Source: an uncultured Clostridia bacterium
GTDB lineage: Bacteria; Bacillota; Clostridia; Oscillospirales; Acutalibacteraceae
Assembly (NCBI GenBank): GCA_946499275.1
Contig: CAMMRL010000002.1
Coordinates: 17,654-81,653 of the forward strand
Length of the DNA stretch: 64,000 bases
Direction of reading: 5' to 3'
Shown here: positions 17,774 through 27,761 of the stretch, in pieces
Numbering within the stretch: position 1 is the stretch's first letter
How the letters are laid out: the number at the start of each line of letters is the position of its first letter
The notes under the pieces: model-generated
What the model was told of the DNA's origin: nothing
Seen by the model: only the letters and a program-made list of their open reading frames with translations
Database searches by the model: none
Translations under genes and position numbers: made by a program

Positions 17774-18642
17774 TATGCCTTGTCCTCAAATTTCTGATAG
17801 ACTTCATATTCTTCCCAGATGCGTTCCAGCGCGGTCAGTTCGCTTTGGATATCCTCTTTTTTCTTCAGGGAGATCGCCACGATCAGCGCATTGACAATAC
17901 TGAGCGGCGCGACTAGGGAATCCACAATCGTCGCCATGTCGCTGTGGGCGAGCAGCAGATAGCTGGCGTATTCCGCAATCGGTGAAATCTCGCTGTCGGT
18001 GATGGCAATCACCTTCGCGTCGCGGGAGTGGGCGAAATGCATCGCCTTCACTGTTTTGCTGGAATAGCGCGGGAAGCTGAACCCGACGATCACGTCGTCG
18101 GCGTTAATATGCAGCATGTCCTCAAAAATCTCGGTTTCACTGTTGGTGTAGATGAGTTGAACATCCACCAAAAGGAGTTTCAGGTAATACGCCATGAAGG
18201 AAGCCAGCGAGCGGCAGCTCCCCGCACCGAAAATATACACCCGGCGCGCGTTCACCAGCGCGTCCACCGCTTCATAGAACGTCTCGCGCGGCAACTCTTC
18301 CAGCGTCTGGCGGATATTGGCTAGGTCGCAGCCGATGATGTTGTCCAGTACCTCGTCGTCCGCCATACGGGTACGCGTCACTTCAATGCGCTGCACCGAA
18401 TTCAGCTTGCTCCGCACCAGCTCCTGCATCGCTTTCTGGAGCTGCGGGTAGCCGTCGAATCCCAGTTCCGCTGCAAAGCGGACCACTGTGGATTCACTGA
18501 CACCCACGGTTTCCCCCAAGCGGTAGGCCGTCATGAAAGCCGCTTTATCGTAATGGTCGACAATATACTGAGCAATCCGTCTCTGCCCTTTGGAGAAAGA
18601 CGGCTGGCATTCGGTAATATGCGCAATCAAATTGGATTTCAA
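17773..18642 (-). CDS. MurR/RpiR-family transcriptional regulator
   Basis: N-terminal HTH (about 20-70, with VSESTVVRFAAELGFDGYPQLQ) and a C-terminal SIS sugar-isomerase fold (about 120-260, IFGAGSCRSLASFMAYYL ... GFSFPRYSSKTV). Such regulators sense phosphosugars. No sugar genes lie next to it, so the ligand is open. The TTG at 18642 has AGGGGTG at a good distance; the GTG at 18651 lies within the ribosome site itself. Confidence 0.88.
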   Translation of the reverse strand: MKSNLIAHITECQPSFSKGQRRIAQYIVDHYDKAAFMTAYRLGETVGVSESTVVRFAAELGFDGYPQLQKAMQELVRSKLNSVQRIEVTRTRMADDEVLDNIIGCDLANIRQTLEELPRETFYEAVDALVNARRVYIFGAGSCRSLASFMAYYLKLLLVDVQLIYTNSETEIFEDMLHINADDVIVGFSFPRYSSKTVKAMHFAHSRDAKVIAITDSEISPIAEYASYLLLAHSDMATIVDSLVAPLSIVNALIVAISLKKKEDIQSELTALERIWEEYEVYQKFEDKA

Positions 18643-18742
18643 ACCTGTCACCCCTTCCCTTTTATTTTAATGCAGATCAAAGAAAAATGCAAGGGAATCC
18701 ACGGATTCCTGCAAGAAAATACCAGATGAAAGCGTTCTTTCC

Positions 18743-18784
18743 GAAAAAAAAGAAGAGCCGGCGCATCCATACCGGCCCCTTTTT
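18743..18784 (-). terminator. Terminator after the ECF-S-like gene
   Basis: On the minus strand GGGGCCGG and CCGGCTCTT form an imperfect stem around a 10-nt loop, followed by a run of eight T. Confidence 0.65.
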
Positions 18785-18814
18785 TCATTCCGCTATGTCT
18801 TCTCCATAGCCGGT

Positions 18815-19366
18815 TCAGCGGCGATCCGTGCGGTTCCAGCGGAAAACCCGGGATAGACGGGGATGCAGGACACGGAAATACACCGTCACCAAGTTGGAGA
18901 GTGCATAATCGTATATCACAAATACGATGTTTCCGGCGAGCAGAAAAGCCCAAGCGATATTCACACCGCCGATCACAAAGGTATCGGTCTCCAGCCCAAA
19001 AACAAACAGCATCGCTAGGTACGACAGGATCATCGCCGCGTTGAAAATTCCCAGCTTCACGATCCATTCCACCCAGCGGCGGCTCAGCCTTTCAAGCTGC
19101 GATTTTAACACCGGGTAATAGCCGAAAAAAGCGATAAACATCACCTTGGCCTGCATATCCGGCGCAACGAAAAGGGAGAGCAGCGCCACCGCGCCGTAAA
19201 CCATCCATCCGGTCTTGACGCCGGCTTCCACCACCACGGGGATCAGCAACGCCCCGGCGATGGCGGGGAGCGCATAGGTAGCCATTGGGAAGACCGTCAG
19301 CAGCATGAACAGGAGGGAAAGCGCCCCGAACACGCCACCCAGCGCTACTTTACCGCTTTGTTTCAA
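18815..19366 (-). CDS. ECF-transporter S-component-like membrane protein
   Basis: 183 residues with five or six hydrophobic helices. The N terminus KQSGKVALGGVFGALSLLFMLLT is typical of small-molecule ECF S components and related proteins of unknown substrate. No energising EcfA/EcfT genes are nearby; shared modules would be elsewhere. The start is TTG at 19366 after AAGGGTGAA. It is followed by a terminator, so it closes the J-domain/DUF5685 group transcribed in the same direction. Confidence 0.65.
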   Translation of the reverse strand: MKQSGKVALGGVFGALSLLFMLLTVFPMATYALPAIAGALLIPVVVEAGVKTGWMVYGAVALLSLFVAPDMQAKVMFIAFFGYYPVLKSQLERLSRRWVEWIVKLGIFNAAMILSYLAMLFVFGLETDTFVIGGVNIAWAFLLAGNIVFVIYDYALSNLVTVYFRVLHPRLSRVFRWNRTDRR

Positions 19367-19399
19367 GAAGGTTCACCCTTTCGTACAACCCGGCGGCCC

Positions 19400-20023
19400 T
19401 CAGCAGCAGGGGATCAAATCGCCACCGAAGCATTCACAGCAGCAGTCCGCGCAGATTAAGCCGGAACAAACATCGCAGCCGCTGCAGCCTCCCGTGTTCG
19501 GATTCCCGACAGGACGGTAACCGCCGGTCTGGCGCTGCTGGTTCATCTGGTTAAACGCCGTACGGTATTCCATGTTGGAAGGATCCATCCTACAAGCGGT
19601 GTTGAAATGGCCGTACGCGTCTTCCAGCCAGCCTTTTTTGTACAGCACGCTACCTTTCAAAAAATACCACTCCGCATCGCGGGAAGCGGCGGGAACGCCG
19701 TCCAGCAGCATCTCGGCGTCCAATACCCGTCCGGCGTTGATCATATTCCGGATATCGTAATACCGGGAGTTCCCCGAAGAAGCGTTCCCGCCAGGAGCGC
19801 CCGTATAAGAACCGCTGTTTCCGCCCTGCCGGCGCATCCGTACGATGGTGTCGTACGCCTCGTTAATCTCTTGCATTTTTTCCTGGGCCAATTCTGAAAG
19901 CGGGTTGTTGGTGTAGTTATCAGGGTGGTATTTCCGCGCCATTTCCCGGTAAGCGGCCTTTACCTCGTCGTCTGTGGCGTTCGGGTTGATTCCCAACACT
20001 TTATAGGGATCGTTCACGCTCAT
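19400..20023 (-). CDS. J-domain protein with TPR-like and cysteine-rich tail
   Basis: N-terminal J domain (5-65) with the HPD tripeptide at 33-35, expected to stimulate DnaK. A Gly/Ser linker follows, then a helical repeat-like segment (about 90-165, EMLLDGVPAASRDAEWYFLKGSVLYKK style). The C terminus is very cysteine-rich (CSGCDVCSG, CADCCCECF), which could bind metal. It is not the housekeeping DnaJ, since no CXXCXGXG zinc domain is present. It neighbours the DUF5685 gene, which is also Cys-rich. Confidence 0.85.
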   Translation of the reverse strand: MSVNDPYKVLGINPNATDDEVKAAYREMARKYHPDNYTNNPLSELAQEKMQEINEAYDTIVRMRRQGGNSGSYTGAPGGNASSGNSRYYDIRNMINAGRVLDAEMLLDGVPAASRDAEWYFLKGSVLYKKGWLEDAYGHFNTACRMDPSNMEYRTAFNQMNQQRQTGGYRPVGNPNTGGCSGCDVCSGLICADCCCECFGGDLIPCC

Positions 20024-20084
20024 GATATAACCAAGCCTTTCTTCCGTAGCAATTTATCGTGAAAACCGGATGCTGGCCGCCGTT

Positions 20085-20984
20085 TCAGGCGGACCGGTCC
20101 TTTTCCCCTTTCTTTATTCCGTTCGTCCAGCCGGCAACCACCTGTTTCTGGACAGACGGCATCCCCTGTTCCAGGATGTTGCGGAGTATCCCGTCAAACC
20201 GCCGGATAGTCAAAAGATTGTAGGCGGCCAGACATTCCGCCAAGCAAGCGTTTAAGGTAAAGAGAGAATACCGACGGGTTTCCTCCAGCGCTTTGGTATC
20301 CCCCACCTTCAACCCCCTGGACAGGGCGTAAGGGTTGTAACTTCCCTCTTCCAAGTCTTTTTCCAGGTCGTCTACCGCATCAATCAGGTAAATCCACCGG
20401 CCGAGACAGTACCCGAACCGTTCCAGGATACGCCGTTCCTTCTCGTCGCGGGCGGCAATCGCCGAGAGATAGGATAGCATCTGCGCGGTAGGTTCCGCCG
20501 CCGCGTCAATGGACGCCGTGCCCGCTTTTTCCAGAGCCGCCTGCTTTTCCATGCAGTCGCGGATCTTTTCTTCCAGTTCGGGCTGGCGTTTTTGCGCCTT
20601 TTTCCGGGCGTGGGCCGCGAACGGCAGCAAAAACCGAGTGGGGAGCGACTTCCAGAAGCCTTCGTCGGCGATGTTGTCCTTCAGTTTATAGTAAACCAGC
20701 AATGTCGCGGCGTCCGCAGCAAAGGGGATGTGGTCGTTATCGCAGCAGCAGGTACGCTTTTTCAGCGGGTTGAAAAGGCAGCGCCCCTTTTGGAAGCCCG
20801 TACACCGGTCGTCCAGCGCCATGCGAAACAGGGCGAGGAACGTGAAGTCGTAACTCAGTGTCATCCGGGCAAAAAAACCGTAGCGTTTGCCCAATTGCTT
20901 GCACAAGGAACAGTATATCCCCTGGTAATGCTCATATTCCGCCACTTTTAGGTCCGGCTTGTATATGCGTACATATCCGAACAT
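20085..20984 (-). CDS. DUF5685 family protein
   Basis: About 299 residues, beginning with FGYVRIYKPDLKV and the conserved YQGIYCSLCKQLGKRYG. A second cysteine cluster (CLFNPLKKRTCCC) and a helical domain with DAVDDLEKDLEEGSYNP follow. The paired acidic D-x-x-D motif resembles helical prenyl-transferase folds, but no function is established. ATG 20984 is preferred to GTG 20990 because GGAGT lies at a usable distance. It is transcribed with the J-domain gene. Confidence 0.75.
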   Translation of the reverse strand: MFGYVRIYKPDLKVAEYEHYQGIYCSLCKQLGKRYGFFARMTLSYDFTFLALFRMALDDRCTGFQKGRCLFNPLKKRTCCCDNDHIPFAADAATLLVYYKLKDNIADEGFWKSLPTRFLLPFAAHARKKAQKRQPELEEKIRDCMEKQAALEKAGTASIDAAAEPTAQMLSYLSAIAARDEKERRILERFGYCLGRWIYLIDAVDDLEKDLEEGSYNPYALSRGLKVGDTKALEETRRYSLFTLNACLAECLAAYNLLTIRRFDGILRNILEQGMPSVQKQVVAGWTNGIKKGEKDRSA

Positions 20985-21229
20985 CGACACTCCAAGCCTT
21001 TCTGCCCCACATACTCTTTTCCAGCGTTTCTATCATACAGGATTGCCGGCTTTAGTATATGAAAGAATTGTAAATATTCCAAGAAAATATCCGGAATTTT
21101 GAAAACCCGGGAGGATGCAGGCCATAGCTCTCACCAGCGTTTTTCTTCTGGAGATATCGCGCCGGCAAGCGCCCTTATGGAATTTTATGCAAATCCTTTC
21201 TCAAGATGCCTAGGACAGAATACGGGCTT

Positions 21230-21331
21230 TTAATATAATTTTATTTCCCATCGCGTCTTTCCGCCGGACGCCTGCCGCTCATACAGTATCTCGCTCAACG
21301 CGGTGACCACCGCTTTTTCACTTGACGGCAT
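21230..21331 (-). CDS. Possible 33-residue small protein
   Basis: An ATG at 21331 preceded by GAGGAGACGGCGAGT opens a short frame starting MPSSEKAVVTALSEILYERQ and ending at TAA (21232-21230). Only the ribosome site and the non-random-looking composition support it; no family is recognised. It lies just downstream of the uvrBA terminator. Confidence 0.3.
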   Translation of the reverse strand: MPSSEKAVVTALSEILYERQASGGKTRWEIKLY

Positions 21332-21372
21332 ACTCGCCGTCTCCTCTATAACTTAAGCTCATTAATGCATGG

Positions 21373-21409
21373 AAAAGGAAGCGCGATGATGAAGGTTTAC
21401 CGCGCTTCC
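21373..21409 (-). terminator. Terminator of uvrBA
   Basis: On the minus strand GGAAGCGCG (21409-21401) pairs with CGCGCTTCC (21385-21377), followed by TTTTCC. It begins 10 bp after the uvrA stop. Confidence 0.8.
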
Positions 21410-21418
21410 CGTGAAAAA

Positions 21419-24247
21419 TTATTTCCCCAAAATCGGCTTAAGATACCGGCCGGTATAGGACGTCTCGCAGGCGGCGATATCCTCCGGCGTACCGGTGGCC
21501 ACGATCGTGCCGCCTTTGTCGCCACCCTCCGGTCCGAGGTCGATGACATAGTCGGCGGTTTTGATCACATCCAGGTTGTGTTCAATTACAATCACCGTGT
21601 TTCCGGTGTCCACCAGCTTTTGCAGCACCTCGATAAGCTGATGCACGTCGGCGGTGTGTAGGCCGGTGGTCGGTTCATCCAGAATATAGACGGTCCGCCC
21701 AGTGGCCCGGCGGGAAAGTTCGGTCGCCAGCTTCACCCGCTGCGCCTCGCCGCCGGACAAAGTGGTGGCAGGCTGGCCCACTTTGATATACCCCAATCCC
21801 ACATCGTATAAAGTTTGCAACTTCCGCGCAATTTTCGGAATGCTGCTGAAAAAGTCCAGCGCTTCCTCCACCGTCATTTCCAGCACTTCGTAAATGTTTT
21901 TCCCTTTATATTTAACTTCCAACGTCTCCCGGTTGTACCGCTGCCCCTTGCAGACCTCGCAAGGGACGTAGATATCCGGCAGGAAGTGCATCTCGATTTT
22001 GATAATCCCGTCTCCCTGGCAGGCTTCGCAGCGGCCGCCTTTGATATTGAAGGAGAACCGGCCTGCGGAAAAACCTCGCATCTTGGCATCGGTTGTCGAA
22101 GCGTACAGTTCCCGGATATCATTGAACACGCCGGTGTAGGTGGCCGGGTTGGAACGGGGCGTGCGGCCGATCGGCGACTGGTCGATGTCAATCACCTTGT
22201 CCAAAGCCTCCAGTCCCAGCATATCCTCGTGTGCGCCGGGACGGGTATGAGCCCCGTTTAACTCGGCGGCGAGCCGCTTATACAGGATCTCATTCACCAG
22301 CGAGGATTTGCCCGACCCGGACACACCGGTAACACAGTTGAAGGCGCCTAAGCGGAAATCCACGTCGACGTTTTTCAGGTTGTGTTCGGTTGCTCCCTTT
22401 ATCGTCAGCAGCTTGCCGTTACCGCTGCGCCGCTGTTGCGGTACGGGGATTTTCTTCCGGCCGCTCAGATACTGGCCGGTGATGGATTTTTCACACCGGC
22501 AGATGTCCTCCACCGTACCGGAAAACACCACGTTCCCCCCATGCACGCCGGCGCCGGGACCAATATCCACAATCCAGTCCGCACTCAACATGGTCTCCTC
22601 GTCGTGTTCCACCACGATAAGGGTGTTTCCTAAATCCCGCAGCCGCTGGAGCGTGGCCAGCAGCTTGGCGTTGTCCCGTTGATGCAGACCGATGCTCGGT
22701 TCGTCCAGGATGTACAAAACCCCCATCAGGTAGGAACCGATCTGGGTGGCGAGCCGGATCCGTTGGCTCTCGCCGCCGGACAGCGTGCCGGCGGAACGGG
22801 AAAGCGTTAGATAATCCAAGCCGACGCTTTGTAAAAAGCCCAGCCGTTCGGTAATCTCTTTAAGAATCCGGTCGGCGATCATATGCTCCCGCTCTGTAAG
22901 CTGAATTCCTTCCACAAAGGCCAACGCATCCGATACCGATTTCATCGACAACTCTGCGATATTGATACCGCCCACCGTCACTGCCAGGCTTTCCGGCTTA
23001 AGCCGGTGGCCGTGGCATTCCGGGCAGGGCACCTGGCTCATATACGATTCCAGTTCCTCCCGCATCCAGTCGCTCTGCGTTTCCTTGTACCGGCGCTGAA
23101 GGTTATTGATTACCCCTTCAAATTCCACCATATACGTCCCGGAACCGTATTCCTTTTTCCTGGTCACTTTGATCTTTTCGCCTTTGCTGCCATAGAAGAT
23201 TACATCCATGACCTTCTTCGGCAGGTTTTTAATTGGTGTGTCCAGGGAAAAGCCGTAATGTTCGGCCAGCCCTTCATAATACATCTGAGCGATGGTGCCG
23301 CCGTCCAGATAGCTCCAGCCGCTCGCCCGGATACCGCCTTCCCGAATCGAGAGGTTTTTGTTCGACACGATCAAATCCGGATCAATTGACATAAAAATTC
23401 CTAGACCGGTGCATTTTGGGCAGGCGCCGAACGGATTATTAAACGAAAACATACGGGGAGAAAGCTCCTCAATGCTTACTCCATGCTCCGGACAGGAATA
23501 ATTCTGTGAAAAGGTCATCTCCTCCCCGTCAATCACATCCACCGTCAGCAATCCGCCGGACAGCGCCGTGGCCGTCTCGATGGAATCCGCCAGGCGGGAA
23601 CGGATTTCCTCGGAAATAACCAGCCGGTCGATCACGATTTCAATCGTGTGCTTCTTGTTTTTCTCCAGCTTGATCGGTTCGGACAGGTCGTAGACAATCC
23701 CGTCTACCCGCGCGCGGACATACCCGGATTTGCGGGCGGACTCAAATTCCTTGACATATTCGCCTTTGCGGCCTCGGACGATCGGCGCCAGGATCTGGAT
23801 GCGGGTCCTCTCCGGCAGCGCCATTACCTGATCCACAATCTGATCCACCGTCTGCTGCTTGATCTCCCGGCCGCAGACCGGACAGTGCGGGATACCGATG
23901 CGCGCGTACAGCAGCCGAAGATAGTCGAAGATCTCGGTGACCGTCCCCACCGTTGAACGAGGGTTTTTCGAGGTAGTTTTCTGGTCGATAGAAATAGCCG
24001 GCGACAGCCCTTCAATGGTATCCACGTCGGGCTTTTCCATCTGCCCCAGGAACTGGCGGGCATAGGACGACAGGCTTTCCACATAACGGCGCTGCCCTTC
24101 CGCGTAAATGGTATCGAACGCCAGGGAGGATTTTCCCGATCCGGAAAGGCCGGTGAAAACCACCAGCTTGTCCCGTGGGATTTCGATATCCACGTTTTTG
24201 AGATTGTGTTCCCGGGCGCCCTTGACGATCAGCTTTGTATTCTGCAT
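21419..24247 (-). CDS. uvrA: Excinuclease ABC subunit A
   Basis: Damage-sensing ATPase of nucleotide excision repair, 942 residues. Two ABC cassettes are seen ([16 protein letters not shown] and [16 protein letters not shown]; signatures [16 protein letters not shown] and [16 protein letters not shown]), with the zinc modules [10 protein letters not shown] and [17 protein letters not shown]. The start ATG at 24247 is 68 bp after the uvrB stop, so it is expressed with uvrB from the SOS-controlled promoter. Confidence 0.97.
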   Translation of the reverse strand: MQNTKLIVKGAREHNLKNVDIEIPRDKLVVFTGLSGSGKSSLAFDTIYAEGQRRYVESLSSYARQFLGQMEKPDVDTIEGLSPAISIDQKTTSKNPRSTVGTVTEIFDYLRLLYARIGIPHCPVCGREIKQQTVDQIVDQVMALPERTRIQILAPIVRGRKGEYVKEFESARKSGYVRARVDGIVYDLSEPIKLEKNKKHTIEIVIDRLVISEEIRSRLADSIETATALSGGLLTVDVIDGEEMTFSQNYSCPEHGVSIEELSPRMFSFNNPFGACPKCTGLGIFMSIDPDLIVSNKNLSIREGGIRASGWSYLDGGTIAQMYYEGLAEHYGFSLDTPIKNLPKKVMDVIFYGSKGEKIKVTRKKEYGSGTYMVEFEGVINNLQRRYKETQSDWMREELESYMSQVPCPECHGHRLKPESLAVTVGGINIAELSMKSVSDALAFVEGIQLTEREHMIADRILKEITERLGFLQSVGLDYLTLSRSAGTLSGGESQRIRLATQIGSYLMGVLYILDEPSIGLHQRDNAKLLATLQRLRDLGNTLIVVEHDEETMLSADWIVDIGPGAGVHGGNVVFSGTVEDICRCEKSITGQYLSGRKKIPVPQQRRSGNGKLLTIKGATEHNLKNVDVDFRLGAFNCVTGVSGSGKSSLVNEILYKRLAAELNGAHTRPGAHEDMLGLEALDKVIDIDQSPIGRTPRSNPATYTGVFNDIRELYASTTDAKMRGFSAGRFSFNIKGGRCEACQGDGIIKIEMHFLPDIYVPCEVCKGQRYNRETLEVKYKGKNIYEVLEMTVEEALDFFSSIPKIARKLQTLYDVGLGYIKVGQPATTLSGGEAQRVKLATELSRRATGRTVYILDEPTTGLHTADVHQLIEVLQKLVDTGNTVIVIEHNLDVIKTADYVIDLGPEGGDKGGTIVATGTPEDIAACETSYTGRYLKPILGK

Positions 24248-24315
24248 ACGATTTCCCTCATTTATCCGTTATCCGTGATTTTACCCTTCCCGCCCCTGCA
24301 AGAGGGGGCCGCCGC

Positions 24316-26295
24316 TCATTTCATATCCTGCAGCTTCTTGATCCGGTCGCGCAAATTGGCAGCGTGTTCGAATTCCAGCAGCCGGGCGGCGTTTTTCATT
24401 TCCTTGGTCAGTTCCTCAATCAATTTCAGCCGTTCCGCTTTGGTCAGTTTCTTTACCGGCTTATCCAGCTTTTTGTCGTGCGCCGTGATTTCCAGCACGT
24501 CCCGCACCTCTTTGATGATCGTTTTCGGAACGATGCCGTGGTCTTCGTTGTATTTCATCTGGATGGCGCGGCGGCGGTTGGTTTCCGTGATCGCCCGTTC
24601 CATCGACGGGGTTACGCTGTCGGCGTACATGATTACTTGCCCCTGCGCGTTGCGGGCCGCCCGCCCGATGGTCTGGATCAGCGACGTCTCGGAACGGAGG
24701 AACCCTTCTTTATCTGCGTCGAGGATGGCTACCAGGGATACTTCCGGGATATCCAGCCCCTCGCGGAGCAGGTTGATGCCGACCAACACGTCAAACTCGC
24801 CGAGCCGCAGGTCACGGATAATCTCCATCCGCTCCATGGTATCCACGTCATGGTGCATATACCGCACTTTAATGCCTACGTTCTCAAAGTAAGTCGTCAG
24901 GTCTTCCGCCATTTTTTTGGTCAGCGTGGTGACAAGCACCCGTTCCTTGCGGGCCGAACGCTCGTTGATCTCCCCGATCAGGTCGTCGATCTGCCCTTCC
25001 ACCGGCTTGACGAGGATCTCCGGGTCCACCAGCCCGGTGGGGCGGATCACCTGCTCCACGATCTGGCTGCTGTGTTCGCGTTCAAAGTCGCCCGGCGTCG
25101 CGCTGACGAAAACCGCCTGGTTGACGTGGGAATAGAATTCGTCGAAATTCAGCGGCCGGTTGTCGTACGCGCTGGGGAGACGAAACCCATAGTCGATCAA
25201 GGATTTCTTACGCGCGTAATCGCCGCCGTACATCCCCCGCACCTGGGGCAGCATCACATGGGATTCGTCCACAAAAAGCAGAAAATCCTTGGGAAAGTGA
25301 TCCAGCAGGGTAAACGGCGTGCTGCCCGGCGCTCTCCCCGACAGCACCCGCGAATAATTTTCAATTCCTTTGCAGATGCCGATTTCCCGCAGCATCTCAA
25401 TATCGTACCGCGTGCGCTGAAGGATGCGCTGCGCTTCCAGTAACTTCCCCTCCTGCTTGAATTCCTCCACCCGTTCCGCCAGTTCCCGTTCGATCTCTTT
25501 GATCGAATCCTCCATCTTTTCCGGCGGCACAATATAATGGGACGCAGGATAGATCGCGACATGATTTACGACAGCCTTCAATTCCCCGGTCAGTGGATTG
25601 ATCTCGCTGATCCGGTCGATCTCATCTCCAAAAAATTCCACCCGGATCACCGTATCCCCTGCGTAGGCCGGGAAAATCTCCACCACGTCGCCCCGGACGC
25701 GGAATTTGTTGCGCACAAAATTGATGTCATTACGCTCGTACTGGATTTCCACCAGTTTCGCCAGTAGGTCGTCCCGTTTCTTGGTCATCCCCGGACGCAG
25801 AGAAATGACCATGCTGCGGTAATCGATCGGGCTGCCCAGGCTGTAGATGCAGGAAACGCTGGCCACGATGATCACGTCCCGCCGCTCAGCCAGAGCCGAG
25901 GTAGCGGAATGGCGCAGCTTATCGATTTCGTCGTTGATAGCGGAATCCTTTTCAATATACGTATCCGTCGAGGCGATATACGCTTCCGGCTGGTAATAAT
26001 CGTAATAGGAGACGAAATACTCGACGGCGTTGTGGGGGAAAAAATCGCGGAATTCGCTACAGAGCTGAGCCGCCAAGGTTTTATTATGCGCTAACACCAA
26101 CGTTGGTTTCTGTACCTGCGCGATCACATTGGCCATGGTGAATGTTTTGCCGGAACCTGTAACTCCCAGCAGTGTTTGCTCTTTATCTCCTCTTTTGATC
26201 CCCTCTACCAGTTTTGCGATGGCCTCCGGCTGGTCTCCTGTAGGCTTGTAGGGGGAAACTAATTGGAATAATTCTTGCTCGTTTCTTTCAATCAT
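24316..26295 (-). CDS. uvrB: Excinuclease ABC subunit B
   Basis: Helicase-like DNA-damage verifying subunit, 659 residues. Walker [11 protein letters not shown], the beta-hairpin region around [20 protein letters not shown] (motif II), motif [11 protein letters not shown], and the C-terminal UvrC-binding coiled coil ([16 protein letters not shown]) are all present. It is the first gene of the uvrBA operon. Confidence 0.97.
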   Translation of the reverse strand: MIERNEQELFQLVSPYKPTGDQPEAIAKLVEGIKRGDKEQTLLGVTGSGKTFTMANVIAQVQKPTLVLAHNKTLAAQLCSEFRDFFPHNAVEYFVSYYDYYQPEAYIASTDTYIEKDSAINDEIDKLRHSATSALAERRDVIIVASVSCIYSLGSPIDYRSMVISLRPGMTKKRDDLLAKLVEIQYERNDINFVRNKFRVRGDVVEIFPAYAGDTVIRVEFFGDEIDRISEINPLTGELKAVVNHVAIYPASHYIVPPEKMEDSIKEIERELAERVEEFKQEGKLLEAQRILQRTRYDIEMLREIGICKGIENYSRVLSGRAPGSTPFTLLDHFPKDFLLFVDESHVMLPQVRGMYGGDYARKKSLIDYGFRLPSAYDNRPLNFDEFYSHVNQAVFVSATPGDFEREHSSQIVEQVIRPTGLVDPEILVKPVEGQIDDLIGEINERSARKERVLVTTLTKKMAEDLTTYFENVGIKVRYMHHDVDTMERMEIIRDLRLGEFDVLVGINLLREGLDIPEVSLVAILDADKEGFLRSETSLIQTIGRAARNAQGQVIMYADSVTPSMERAITETNRRRAIQMKYNEDHGIVPKTIIKEVRDVLEITAHDKKLDKPVKKLTKAERLKLIEELTKEMKNAARLLEFEHAANLRDRIKKLQDMK

Positions 26296-26409
26296 AAGCT
26301 GCTTTTCTCCATTGAAACAATAGAAAATCAGAGCATAATCCGCTCTATATTCATAGATATACCGAATCTTTGCCCTTTCGCACGAATATATTCATTATTA
26401 AACAATGCA

Positions 26410-26421
26410 GAACATTCGTTC
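26410..26421. promoter_or_regulatory. LexA/DinR SOS box upstream of uvrB
   Basis: GAAC-ATTC-GTTC matches the GAAC-N4-GTTC core of the Firmicute LexA operator. It starts 5 bp downstream of the -10 box, covering the expected transcription start, an ideal site for repression. Confidence 0.8.
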
Positions 26422-26426
26422 CCCCC

Positions 26427-26455
26427 ATTTTACTCCAGATGACCCTGGATGTCAA
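26427..26455 (-). promoter_or_regulatory. Sigma-A promoter of uvrBA
   Basis: Minus strand TTGACA (26455-26450), 17-bp spacer, TAAAAT (26432-26427). The -35 box is perfect. The leader to the uvrB ATG at 26295 is about 125 nt. Confidence 0.85.
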
Positions 26456-26558
26456 CCGAGAAATTATAGCATAATCCGATCGAACTTTCAATTTCTACAG
26501 TTTTCCGATTCGGTAACCTGACAAACGATGCCGCATTTGTTATGTGACTGTGAAATTA

Positions 26559-26598
26559 AAAACGGGGAAGTTCAAATAAAACTGAACTTCCCCGTTTT
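26559..26598 (-). terminator. Terminator at the 3' end of the biosynthetic cluster
   Basis: AAAACGGGGAAGTTCA and its perfect complement form a 16-bp stem with an 8-nt loop and T-runs on both sides. It marks the left boundary of the cluster transcript, which reaches it after fabK. Confidence 0.88.
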
Positions 26599-26772
26599 CG
26601 CGCAATACCTTATCCACTTAATAACGAATTTCCATCGTCAAAACTGCCCTTTACTGAACTAATTTATATTTAATTCGTTCGGCCGTGTCCGCCACAGAAC
26701 TTGTTTAAATTGTGAGACCGTCCTTTATTTTGTCGTTGATCTCAGATCCGTAATCGGCTAATGCCCGGAAAT

Positions 26773-27717
26773 TCACCAATCAATTCCCAGAAGTTTTTCT
26801 GCCTGTGTAACAATTTCCTCCACAATTTCCCCGGCGCTTTGTTCCCGATCCAGCAATCCAGCTATCTGTCCGGCCATGAAGCAGCCACGTTCTCGATCTC
26901 CTTCCTGCACAGCCTTTTTTAATGTCCCGGTTCCCAGAGTTTCTACCGTAATAGAGGGACTGCCGTCTCTGTCCTCCTTGTCTGCCAGCCGGCTGGTAAA
27001 TGGGGTTTTCAGCGCTCGAACCGGCTTTTTCCACCGCCGCCCCGTCACCATCGTGCCGGTATCCTTCGCTTCACGGACAAGCCGTTTGTACTCCGCATGG
27101 ACAGGACATTCTCTAGCCAGCAGAAAGCGTGTCCCTATCTGTACCCCCTGAGCCCCGAGGAGCAACGCCGCCGCCATTCCCCTGCCGTCTCCAATGCCTC
27201 CCGCAGCGATAACCGGGATTCGGATAGCGTCAGCCGCTTGCGGAACCAAACAAAACGTGGTGGTTTCTCCGATATGACCGCCGGATTCGGTCCCTTCAGC
27301 GATAATGGCAGAAGCGCCGTAGCGTTCCATAAAACGGGCCGATGCAACCGATGCGACAACGGGAATAACCCGAATACCGGCACGGACCCAGCCCTCCATG
27401 AAGGGGACCGGATTGCCCGCGCCGGTTGTTACCACCGGCACCTTCTCTTCAGCCAAGACCTTCGCCAGTTCCTGGACGTTCGGCGATTTCAGCATAATGT
27501 TCACCCCGAAAGGGTTTCCCGTCATCTTCCGCACTCTACAGATGGACTTGCGCAGCGATTCCGCCGTTTCGCCCACCGAGGTCAATATTCCCAGCCCCCC
27601 GGCTTCGGAGACGGATGCGGCCAGGCCTGCATCGGATATCCAGGCCATTCCTCCCTGAAAAAGCGGGTAACGAATCCCTAACATTGCACAGATTTTGCCC
27701 GCGAATTTACGACTCAT
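26773..27717 (-). CDS. fabK: Enoyl-ACP reductase II (FabK, FMN-dependent)
   Basis: Reduces the enoyl double bond in the last step of each fatty acid elongation cycle. The TIM-barrel flavoprotein shows LGIRYPLFQGGMAWIS, NPFGVNIMLKSPNV, VTTGAGNP, AEGTESGGHIGETTT (the His of the active site), IPVIAAGGIGDGRG and GVQIGTRFLLA, and near the end CFMAGQIAGLL. These are FabK features rather than those of the related nitronate monooxygenases. The ATG at 27717 follows GGGAGAG. It is 44 bp after the NRPS and is the last gene of the cluster. Its presence suggests that the cluster reduces its chain itself rather than borrowing the primary FAS. Confidence 0.88.
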   Translation of the reverse strand: MSRKFAGKICAMLGIRYPLFQGGMAWISDAGLAASVSEAGGLGILTSVGETAESLRKSICRVRKMTGNPFGVNIMLKSPNVQELAKVLAEEKVPVVTTGAGNPVPFMEGWVRAGIRVIPVVASVASARFMERYGASAIIAEGTESGGHIGETTTFCLVPQAADAIRIPVIAAGGIGDGRGMAAALLLGAQGVQIGTRFLLARECPVHAEYKRLVREAKDTGTMVTGRRWKKPVRALKTPFTSRLADKEDRDGSPSITVETLGTGTLKKAVQEGDRERGCFMAGQIAGLLDREQSAGEIVEEIVTQAEKLLGIDW

Positions 27718-27761
27718 CTCGCATCTCTCCCTAATTGACGAAGATCTTACTCTTTTTCCGG

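Larger units (their letters stand above)
20985..21418. other. 434-bp intergenic region between DUF5685 and uvrA
   Basis: Contains the uvrBA terminator near its right end and one possible 33-codon ORF. The rest (about 21000-21229) is AT-rich with no recognised gene. Promoter elements for the DUF5685 gene are expected here but no clear pair was found. Confidence 0.6.
26296..26772. other. 477-bp gap between uvrB and the biosynthetic cluster
   Basis: It holds the uvrB leader, promoter and SOS box on the left and the terminator of the cluster at 26559-26598. Between 26599 and 26772, downstream of fabK, nothing recognisable is seen. Confidence 0.7.

Noticed and set aside
8428..20990. Many long plus-strand frames opposite the minus-strand housekeeping genes (for example at 7975-9309 and 13112-14284).
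   Set aside because: They are mirror frames of well-recognised proteins, have no ribosome sites and no family motifs.
26773..27717. Nitronate monooxygenase instead of FabK.
   Set aside because: The NIMLKSP, TTGAGNP and AGQIAGL blocks and the FAS context match FabK.
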